From Anaerolineae bacterium (GTDB lineage: Bacteria > Chloroflexota > Anaerolineae > 4572-78 > J111), in the NCBI GenBank assembly GCA_023382535.1, contig JAHDWA010000034.1, forward strand, positions 1 to 64,000: 64,000 nucleotides of DNA, written 5' to 3'. Shown piece by piece: positions 25,299-31,634 of this stretch (its first letter is position 1; every line of letters starts with the position of its first letter). Made by a program: the position numbers and the translations under genes. Below the pieces are notes generated by a model, which was not told the origin of the DNA, searched no databases, and worked only from the letters and a program-made list of their open reading frames with translations.

Positions 25299-26285
25299 AT
25301 GGCTTTAGACAAAGCAACCTTGTTAGACCTATACCGCATGCTGGTCAAAATTCGCACCTTTGAAGAACGCGTCGGGGCCATGTATTACGAGGAAAAACTG
25401 CCGGCTTTTGACATTGCCGCCGGCCCTATTCCCGGCGAGATGCACCTCTACAGCGGCCAGGAGGCGGTGGCCGCCGGTGTCTGCGCCCATCTCCGCCCCG
25501 ACGACCCGGTGACCAGCACCCACCGGCCGCATGGCCATCTCATCGCCAAAGGGGTAGACCTGAAGAAAATGATGGCCGAGATTTTTGGCAAGAAAACCGG
25601 TCTCTGCCAGGGCAAGGGCGGCCACATGCATCTGTTTGATCCCAGCCTGCACTTTGGCTGCGGCGGCATCGTCGGCGGGGGTATTCCTCACGCCGTAGGC
25701 GCGGCCCTGGCCATCAAAAAGCAGAAGCAAGACCGGGTCGCCGTGGCCTTTTTTGGGGAAGGAGCGGCCAATATCGGCGCTTTTCACGAGTCGGTCAACC
25801 TGGCCGGCGTTTGGCAGGCGCCGGTCGTCTTTGTGGTCGAGGATAACCTCTATGCCATCTCCGTGCCCAAATCGGCCTCCACCTCTGTCCGCAGCAACGC
25901 CGAGCGGGGCGCTGCCTACGGCATCCCGGCGGTGCAGGTAGACGGTCAGGATGTGACGGCGGTCTACGAAGCTGCCGGCGAGGCGATTGCTCGCGCCCGG
26001 CGCGGCGAAGGTCCCAGTTTGATCGAGGCAATTTGCTATCGCTACCGGGGGCACTTTGAGGGAGACGCCGAGGGCTACCTGCAGCAAGGCGAAAAGGCCA
26101 GTTGGAAAGAAAAAGACCCGATCAATATCCTGGGAGCACAGCTCAAAGCGCAGGGCTGGCTCGGCGAAGCCGAAGCCCAGGCCATCCAGGACGAAATGAC
26201 CGCCCAAGTGGCCGAAGCCGAAGCCTTTGCCCGCGAAAGTCCTTACCCAGCCCCAGAAGAAGCCTTGCAGCACGTCTTTGCATAG
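25299..26285 (+). CDS. acoA: Thiamine-diphosphate dehydrogenase E1 alpha subunit (acetoin/pyruvate type)
   Basis: A 328-residue E1-alpha subunit of a 2-oxoacid or acetoin dehydrogenase complex. The TPP motif reads FFGEGAANIGAFHESVNLA and VVEDNLYAIS (GEG...DN in place of the usual GDG...NN). The segment HRPHGHLIAKGVDLKKMMAE and KGGHMHLFDPSLHFGCGGIV match AcoA. With the E1-beta subunit it cleaves the substrate and loads the acyl or acetyl group on the lipoyl arm of E2. The acoX gene upstream favours acetoin over pyruvate as substrate, but sequence alone cannot settle it. Confidence 0.88.
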   Translation: MALDKATLLDLYRMLVKIRTFEERVGAMYYEEKLPAFDIAAGPIPGEMHLYSGQEAVAAGVCAHLRPDDPVTSTHRPHGHLIAKGVDLKKMMAEIFGKKTGLCQGKGGHMHLFDPSLHFGCGGIVGGGIPHAVGAALAIKKQKQDRVAVAFFGEGAANIGAFHESVNLAGVWQAPVVFVVEDNLYAISVPKSASTSVRSNAERGAAYGIPAVQVDGQDVTAVYEAAGEAIARARRGEGPSLIEAICYRYRGHFEGDAEGYLQQGEKASWKEKDPINILGAQLKAQGWLGEAEAQAIQDEMTAQVAEAEAFARESPYPAPEEALQHVFA

Positions 26286-26329
26286 CCGGCCAACTTATGT
26301 ATAAACCTGTGGCACATCGCCAACATTGA

Positions 26330-26455
26330 AAGGTAGCAAGGTAGCAGAGTCGCAGAAGGCAAGTCGCAGGTGTCAGATACCAATTCTTTGTCTGGTTACT
26401 GGCTACTGACTTCTGTTTACTGGCCTCAGTCTACGGTCTACCGTCTACTTTTTTA
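26330..26455. repeat. Composite GTAGCAAGG and CTACTGACTTCTG word array
   Basis: The 180-base space between acoA and acoB is almost wholly word repeats: GGTAGCAAGGTAGCAGAGTCG, then TGGTTACTGGCTACTGAC, then CGGTCTACCGTCTAC. The two subunit genes of one enzyme are normally adjacent, so the insertion of this block is notable. Confidence 0.65.
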
Positions 26456-26465
26456 GGAGACAATC

Positions 26466-27476
26466 ATGGCAGAGAGATTACTGACTACATCCAAAGCTAT
26501 TGCCGAAGCCATCGCTCAGGAGATGGAACGGGATGAGCACGTCTTTGTAATGGGCGAAGATATTGGGGCCTACGGCGGCATCTTTGGCGCGACCGAAGGT
26601 TTGTTGAAAAAATTCGGCCCGGAGCGGGTGATGGACACCCCCATCTCCGAAATGGGCTTTATTGGCGCAGCCGTCGGCGCGGCCACCGAGGGCATGCGGC
26701 CCATCGCCGAGTTGATGTTTGTGGACTTCTTTGGCGCGGCAATGGACCAGATTTATAACCACATGGCTAAAATCCATTACATGTCGGGCGGCAACACCAA
26801 AGTGCCCATGGTGCTGATGACCGCCATCGGCGGCAGTTACAGCGACGCCGCGCAGCACTCCCAATGCCTCTACGGTCTGTTTGCCCATACCCCCGGCATC
26901 AAAATTGTGATCCCATCCAGTCCGTACGATGCCAAAGGGCTGATGACCCAGGCCATTCGCGACGACAGCCCGGTGATGTACTTCTTCCACAAAGGGGTGC
27001 AGGGCCTGGGCTGGATGACGCCCAATCCCCGCGCCACCGGCCATGTCCCGGAAGAGCCGTACACCATCCCCTTTGGCCAGGCCGATATCAAGCGCGAAGG
27101 CACGGACCTGACCATTATCTCGGTCGCGCTGATGGTCCATCGCAGCCTTGACGCGGCGGAAAAACTGGCCGGCGAGGGTATCAGCGCCGAAGTGATTGAC
27201 CTGCGCACCTTGGTGCCGCTGGATAAGGAAACCGTGGTCAATTCGGTCAAGAAAACCCACCGGGTACTGATTGTGGACGAGGATTATCGGAGCTACGGCA
27301 TGTCGGGAGAGCTGGCCGCGATTGTGGCCGAAGAGGCGCTGGATTACCTGGACGCCCCGCCCAAACGCCTGGCCGTGCCCGATGTGCCCATCCCTTACAG
27401 CCGCCCGCTGGAGCAGTACGTCCAGCCTTCGGCTGATAAGATTGCGGCTGCGGCGCGCGAGTTGGTGGCCGCCTGA
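26466..27476 (+). CDS. acoB: Thiamine-diphosphate dehydrogenase E1 beta subunit (acetoin/pyruvate type)
   Basis: A 336-residue E1-beta subunit. Typical stretches are VFVMGEDIGAYGGIFGATEG, RVMDTPISEMGFIGAAVGAA and the C-terminal VLIVDEDYRSYGMSGELAAI. It forms the alpha2-beta2 E1 tetramer with the AcoA-like subunit. TTTAGGAGAC precedes the ATG. The gene ends 11 bases before the E2 gene. Together the genes encode E1 and E2; no E3 (dihydrolipoamide dehydrogenase) gene is in the window. Confidence 0.9.
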   Translation: MAERLLTTSKAIAEAIAQEMERDEHVFVMGEDIGAYGGIFGATEGLLKKFGPERVMDTPISEMGFIGAAVGAATEGMRPIAELMFVDFFGAAMDQIYNHMAKIHYMSGGNTKVPMVLMTAIGGSYSDAAQHSQCLYGLFAHTPGIKIVIPSSPYDAKGLMTQAIRDDSPVMYFFHKGVQGLGWMTPNPRATGHVPEEPYTIPFGQADIKREGTDLTIISVALMVHRSLDAAEKLAGEGISAEVIDLRTLVPLDKETVVNSVKKTHRVLIVDEDYRSYGMSGELAAIVAEEALDYLDAPPKRLAVPDVPIPYSRPLEQYVQPSADKIAAAARELVAA

Positions 27477-27487
27477 GGAAACGTCTG

Positions 27488-28807
27488 ATGCCAATCCTGG
27501 ATGTTGTTATCCCCGACGAAATCGGCGAAGTGGACGAGTGCGTGGTCGTTACCTGGCTCAAGCGGGAAGGGAGCGCGGTGGAGAAAGATGAGGTTCTGCT
27601 CATCCTGCAAGCTGAAAAAGTCTCCTTCGAGCTGCCCAGCCCGGCCGCCGGGCAGGTGATCGCTATTTTAGCCCAGCAGGGTGAGGTAGTGAAAAAAGGC
27701 CAGCCCCTGGCCCGGCTGGAAGTCACTGAACGGGTGGAGACGCTGCCGCCTGCCCCACCCCAAGCGGCAGCAGCCCCAGCCCGCCCGGTAGGTGAGGTCC
27801 GCGCATCGCCCGTCGCCAAACGCCTGGCCCGCGAACGTAACGTAGATCTGTCCCTGGTGGCTGGCACAGGCGAAGAGGGCCGCATCACCGAAAAGGATGT
27901 GCTGGTCTTTGTCGAGGCGCGGCAGGCTAAGGCCGCGCCTCCGCCAGCACCGCCGGCTTCACCTGTCGCCAAGCGCATGGCCCGTGAGCACAATGTGGAT
28001 TTGGCTCAGGTGAGCGGGACCGGCGAGGGCGGTCGTGTCACCGAGAAGGACGTGCTGGCCTTTGTCGAAGCGCAGGGGGCCAAAGCCGCGCCCCCGCCAA
28101 CGCCGAGTGAAGCGATGTCGGAAGCGGTTCCGTCTACAGGTAAAACCCTCCCTTTGAGTGGAGCACGGGGCACGATTGCCCGGCGGATGCATGACAGCCT
28201 GCAGAGCATGGCCCAATTAACGCTGCACACGGAAGCCGAAGTGACCGAACTGGTCGCGCTCCGGGAAAGTCTCAAGGCGCACACCCCGCTGACCTACACC
28301 GATTTGATCGTCCGGGCCTGCGCCCTGGCCCTGCGCCAGCATCCCCGCCTCAATGCGACCCTGGAGGGGGAAACCATCCGCCTGCTGCCCCAGATCAATA
28401 TCGGCCTGGCAGTGGCCCTCGACGACGGCCTGATTGTGCCGGTCATTCCTGCGGCCGATCAGAAAAGCCTGGCCGAACTGGCCAAACTGCGGACCCGGCT
28501 GGTTGAGCGCGCGCGGGCGGGCCAGTTAACCAAAGAGGAGATCAGCGGGGGGACCTTTACCGTGACCAATCTGGGCAATTACGAGATAGATGCCTTCACC
28601 CCCATCATCAATCCCCCCGAAGCGGCGATCCTGGGCGTGGGTCGGGTTGTCGAGAAAGTGGTGATTTACCAGGGCAAGATTGCCCAACGAGCGAGGATCA
28701 CTCTGAGCCTGACCTTTGATCACCGGCTGGTGGACGGCGCTCCGGCGGCGGCCTTTTTACAGACGATCAAACAATTGTTGGAAGCGCCGGAGCAGTTAAA
28801 GAGTTAA
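27488..28807 (+). CDS. acoC: Dihydrolipoamide acyltransferase (E2) with two tandem E3-binding domains
   Basis: A 439-residue E2 subunit. Residues 1-80 are a lipoyl domain with the lipoylated Lys at K44 (ILQAEKVSFELPSP). Two peripheral-subunit-binding domains follow, at about 105-143 (ASPVAKRLARERNVDLSLVA, then GRITEKDV) and 157-194 (ASPVAKRMAREHNVDLAQVS, then GRVTEKDV), joined by Ala/Pro linkers. The catalytic domain runs from about 215, with H412 in the DHRLVDG motif. Most E2 proteins have one binding domain, so the duplication is unusual. It makes the acyl-CoA product and forms the core of the complex. Confidence 0.92.
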   Translation: MPILDVVIPDEIGEVDECVVVTWLKREGSAVEKDEVLLILQAEKVSFELPSPAAGQVIAILAQQGEVVKKGQPLARLEVTERVETLPPAPPQAAAAPARPVGEVRASPVAKRLARERNVDLSLVAGTGEEGRITEKDVLVFVEARQAKAAPPPAPPASPVAKRMAREHNVDLAQVSGTGEGGRVTEKDVLAFVEAQGAKAAPPPTPSEAMSEAVPSTGKTLPLSGARGTIARRMHDSLQSMAQLTLHTEAEVTELVALRESLKAHTPLTYTDLIVRACALALRQHPRLNATLEGETIRLLPQINIGLAVALDDGLIVPVIPAADQKSLAELAKLRTRLVERARAGQLTKEEISGGTFTVTNLGNYEIDAFTPIINPPEAAILGVGRVVEKVVIYQGKIAQRARITLSLTFDHRLVDGAPAAAFLQTIKQLLEAPEQLKS

Positions 28808-28819
28808 ATCAAAAAGAAT

Positions 28820-28869
28820 GCCGGGGTTGAGGGATATACGGTCACCTGTAAAAATCCCTTGATCCCGGC
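28820..28869 (+). terminator. 16-bp stem hairpin after the aco operon
   Basis: GCCGGGGTTGAGGGAT (28820-28835) pairs along its full length with 28854-28869 if G-U pairs are counted. There is no T-tract. It lies between the end of acoC and the 3' end of a minus-strand gene, so it probably marks the transcript ends. Confidence 0.6.
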
Positions 28870-28917
28870 TCAGTTAGCCTGGAAACAATTTTGGGGGGTT
28901 GACAAACTCGGCAGAGA

Positions 28918-29271
28918 TTACGCGGCCTTAGGTATCTTGCTACGCCGGATGCGTTGGTTGGCGAGATATTGACGAAAAATAGCGATAGCTTTTGGATCAT
29001 CGTCAAAGTAATCTTCAAAAAAACCAACCTGCCCTAATTCTGGGGGATAAGCATATCGCTCTCCATCTTCGCCATACTCGGTAAGCCAGTCCTCAGGTTC
29101 GTTCTTATCCACAACCGAAAATAAAGCGGGAGGGTAAAGATAAGGCTGTCCTTCGTCGTTGATGATCCGCAAATCATCAGCCTCAATCCCAATCACATTA
29201 TAGATATTACCTATTGTCAGGTCTTGATATTCAATTCCATCCAGTTTTTTTGCAACGAGTCTAACTTTCAT
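28918..29271 (-). CDS. Immunity-like small acidic protein
   Basis: A 117-residue acidic protein without a recognised domain. It begins MKVRLVAKKLDGIEYQDLTI and continues with an SH3-like beta segment (IINDEGQPYLYPPALFSVVD), then an acidic stretch and a basic tail. The size, acidity and position directly behind a small toxin-like gene (11-base overlap) resemble an immunity protein. This is inference from context; no match is claimed. Confidence 0.6.
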   Translation of the reverse strand: MKVRLVAKKLDGIEYQDLTIGNIYNVIGIEADDLRIINDEGQPYLYPPALFSVVDKNEPEDWLTEYGEDGERYAYPPELGQVGFFEDYFDDDPKAIAIFRQYLANQRIRRSKIPKAA

Positions 29272-29515
29272 AATCTAGCCACTTTATCTTTTCTTCAACA
29301 CGACCAATACCCTGATGTTCATACCAATGTATCTCCGCCAACCGGTTTTCGATGATGAGAGGTTGGCTGCTTTTCTTAACCCAGTTGCCAACAGTACCAC
29401 CATATTCATCGAGTAGACGGCGAATATCTTTAATCCTTTTGCCTTTGGCGATAACTCGTGCCTGCGCCAATTGAGCATGGGTAAGTTTTAGCGGTGGTTT
29501 TTTCTGCGCAGACAT
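29261..29515 (-). CDS. Small basic protein resembling polymorphic-toxin C-terminal domains
   Basis: An 84-residue basic protein. The stretch IRRLLDEYGGTVGNWVKKSS followed by EIHWYEHQGIGRVEEKIKW is, from memory, like the C-terminal tips found at the end of large RHS or other polymorphic toxins, but here it stands alone without a delivery module. The gene is AT-richer than its neighbours. A promoter lies at 29536-29565, giving a very short leader. The downstream gene overlaps it by 11 bases. It could be a free-standing toxin, an orphan tip, or an antitoxin-type partner; I am not certain of the polarity. Confidence 0.55.
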   Translation of the reverse strand: MSAQKKPPLKLTHAQLAQARVIAKGKRIKDIRRLLDEYGGTVGNWVKKSSQPLIIENRLAEIHWYEHQGIGRVEEKIKWLDYES

Positions 29516-29535
29516 AAGATTATAACTTTTTCAAT

Positions 29536-29565
29536 ATTATATATTGATTGCCTTCACTATACCAA
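29536..29565 (-). promoter_or_regulatory. Promoter candidate of the toxin/immunity-like pair
   Basis: On the minus strand TTGGTA (29560-29565) and TATAAT (29536-29541) are 18 bases apart. A second TATAAT lies closer to the ATG. The region is very AT-rich. Confidence 0.5.
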
Positions 29566-29586
29566 ATACGGGAATGGAGTCACAAG

Positions 29587-30741
29587 ATGTACGATGAATT
29601 TTTCTCCAAAGCGCACGAATTATTAAGCCAGGGTAAGCCCTTTGCCACCGCTATCGTCGTCCGGGCGGAGAAGCCGACCTCGGCCAAGCCGGGCGATAAG
29701 GCCATTGTCACCCCGGAGGGCGTGATGCACGGTTGGATTGGCGGGAGCTGCGCCCAGCCGACCGTGATCCAGGAGGCCATGGGAGCTTTGGCCGACGGCG
29801 AGCCGCGCTTGATTCGCCTCAGCACCGATCCGCAAAAAGAGAGCCGCGCCGGGCTGATTGATTTGCCGATGACCTGCTTTAGCGGCGGCACGCTGGAAAT
29901 TTACATCGAGCCGCAACTGCCGCCCACCCGGCTGATGATCATCGGCAGCCTGCCCGTCGCCCAGGCCCTGGCCCGGCTGGGTCAGGCCATGAATTATCAC
30001 GTGGTTGCCGTTGACCCCGACACCGGCGGCGCAGGTATGGCTCAGGCCGATGAGGTCATCACAGACCTAAAGAAGATCAAGGACAAAATTACCGCGCTGA
30101 CTTACATTGTGGTCGCCAGTCACGGACATTATGATGAGCTGGCTTTGGAGTCAGCTCTGCGCTCAAAAGCGGCTTACGTGGCCCTGGTGGCCAGCAAAAC
30201 CAGGGCGGCGGCGGTGCTGGAGTATCTGCGCGGGCAGGGTCTGACCGAAGCGGAGTTGTCCCGGCTGAAATACCCGGCGGGATTGGATATTCAGGCTCTG
30301 CGCGGAGATGAAATCGCCCTGAGCATCATGGCCGAGATCGTGCAGCGGCGGCGTAACGCCGAACCCATCGAGTTACAGGCCCTGCTGCCCGAACCGGAAC
30401 CGGCCGAGGCGATTGATCCTGTCTGTGGGATGACCGTGCTGACCGCCGGAGCCGAGCATCGGGCGGAGTACAATGGGCAGATGTTTTATTTTTGCTGTGC
30501 GGGCTGTCAGGAGTCATTTGAGCAAAACCCGGAGCAGTATCTCGGCCAACCCGCCCCCTCCGGCGAGGCGATTGATCCGGTCTGCGGGATGACGGTGGAC
30601 ATTGCCAGCGCCAGGTACATGTCGGAGTACCAAGGGCAGCTTTACTATTTCTGCGCTCCCGGCTGCAAATTGAGCTTTGATAAAGCGCCGCAAAAGTATG
30701 TCGGTATCCCGGCAGGGGGCGCGCCGATTGAACTGCTCTAG
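29587..30741 (+). CDS. XdhC/CoxI-family maturation protein fused to two YHS domains
   Basis: A 384-residue protein. The N-terminal XdhC/CoxI domain (HELLSQGKPFATAIVVRAEK, GWIGGSCAQPTVIQEA) and the Rossmann-like XdhC C-domain (LMIIGSLPVAQALARLG) belong to the family that inserts the sulfurated molybdenum cofactor into xanthine dehydrogenase and CO dehydrogenase. Two YHS domains follow, each with DPVCGMTV, an aromatic YYFC or FYFC and a GC pair, at about residues 285-335 and 340-384. YHS domains bind copper or other soft metals, and CO dehydrogenase needs copper at its active site, so delivery of both Mo and Cu is an attractive idea. Start 29587 has GGAG 7 bases upstream. Confidence 0.88.
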   Translation: MYDEFFSKAHELLSQGKPFATAIVVRAEKPTSAKPGDKAIVTPEGVMHGWIGGSCAQPTVIQEAMGALADGEPRLIRLSTDPQKESRAGLIDLPMTCFSGGTLEIYIEPQLPPTRLMIIGSLPVAQALARLGQAMNYHVVAVDPDTGGAGMAQADEVITDLKKIKDKITALTYIVVASHGHYDELALESALRSKAAYVALVASKTRAAAVLEYLRGQGLTEAELSRLKYPAGLDIQALRGDEIALSIMAEIVQRRRNAEPIELQALLPEPEPAEAIDPVCGMTVLTAGAEHRAEYNGQMFYFCCAGCQESFEQNPEQYLGQPAPSGEAIDPVCGMTVDIASARYMSEYQGQLYYFCAPGCKLSFDKAPQKYVGIPAGGAPIELL

Positions 30742-30764
30742 TGGGGATTCGCCGCGATGAAAAA

Positions 30765-30834
30765 TTTTAACACGGAGAGCAGTGAGCCTCTTTGTGAACT
30801 CTGTGTCTCCTCAGTGTGCTCTGTGTTCCCTCTT
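30765..30834. repeat. Word hairpin AACACGGAGAGCAGTGAG / CTCAGTGTGCTCTGTGTT
   Basis: The two arms are imperfect inverted copies around a loop with CTCTGTGTCTC. It separates the convergent xdhC-type and maoC-type genes and could end both transcripts. Confidence 0.6.
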
Positions 30835-31335
30835 TTACTTGCCATTTAGCTCAGGGCGTTGGACCTGTGGAACCTGGTCCCGCTTGTAAACCATAATGGT
30901 TCGTTTAAATTCGATGACGATTTTTCCCTCCTGATTGAAACCCGTCGTCTTAAAACGGACAATCCCCATGGTGGGGCGGGAACGAGACTCCCGCAGTTCC
31001 AGCACCTCGCTTTGGGCGTAGAGCGTATCGCCCTCAAAAACAGGCTGGGGTAAGCGGACCTCATCCCAGCCCAGATTGACCGCGTTTTGGGAAATGTCCG
31101 CCACCGACAGCCCAGTGACAATCGCCAGAGTCAGCGTAGAGTCAACCAGCGGTCTTTTGAATTCGGTTTGGGCGGCATAAACGCTGTCGAAGTGAATGGG
31201 ATTGTTGTTGACCGTCAGCAGGGTGAACCAGATATTGTCGGTCTGGGTAATCGTCCGACCCAGCGGGTGCTGGTAGACATCGCCAACCTCAAAATCCTCG
31301 TAGACTCGTCCAGTCCAGCTTGGTTTTAGCGTCAT
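30835..31335 (-). CDS. MaoC-like hotdog-fold dehydratase/hydratase
   Basis: A 166-residue MaoC-family protein (R-specific enoyl-CoA or mesaconyl-CoA hydratase-like). The family motif with catalytic Asp and His is visible as TVNNNPIHFDSVYAAQTEFK, and the segment GRVYEDFEVGDVYQHPLGRT is typical of the N terminus. It would hydrate a CoA-bound double bond. It is alone on the minus strand, with no obvious partner. Confidence 0.85.
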   Translation of the reverse strand: MTLKPSWTGRVYEDFEVGDVYQHPLGRTITQTDNIWFTLLTVNNNPIHFDSVYAAQTEFKRPLVDSTLTLAIVTGLSVADISQNAVNLGWDEVRLPQPVFEGDTLYAQSEVLELRESRSRPTMGIVRFKTTGFNQEGKIVIEFKRTIMVYKRDQVPQVQRPELNGK

Positions 31336-31540
31336 GGTAAGTATCTCCGCGACTGTTATTTAGCGTACCAAGTTTATTATGGACGCAGCAATCCTTCCTC
31401 AAATGCTCCTTTGCCACCATTGTATTCCATACAGTCGAGAATTGGCAAGAGCTTTTCAACATAATACACCCTTTATCCGAAAATGTTGTTAAAACGTCAG
31501 CCAGGTGACGCCTGAAAGACGGCCCGAATTGGGCCAGGCG

Positions 31541-31549
31541 TGCTATAAT
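31541..31549 (+). promoter_or_regulatory. Extended -10 promoter candidate (TGCTATAAT)
   Basis: A perfect extended -10 lies 86 bases before the propeller-protein start at 31635. No good -35 is visible, which is usual for extended -10 promoters. Between them lies a GTAGTTCGGTGGTTAGTAGTC word repeat (31558-31620). The space 31336-31634 holds no gene. Confidence 0.6.
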
Positions 31550-31634
31550 TTCAGGGTCAGTAGTTCGGTGGTTAGTAGTCAGAATGGGAATACAATACCT
31601 TCTACCGGTTACTACTTTTCAAGGAGTATTTGTG

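Noticed and set aside
26330..26455. CRISPR array or insertion-sequence remnant
   Set aside because: Repeated words are short and degenerate without unique spacers of even length, and no cas gene, transposase or terminal inverted repeat with target duplication is seen.
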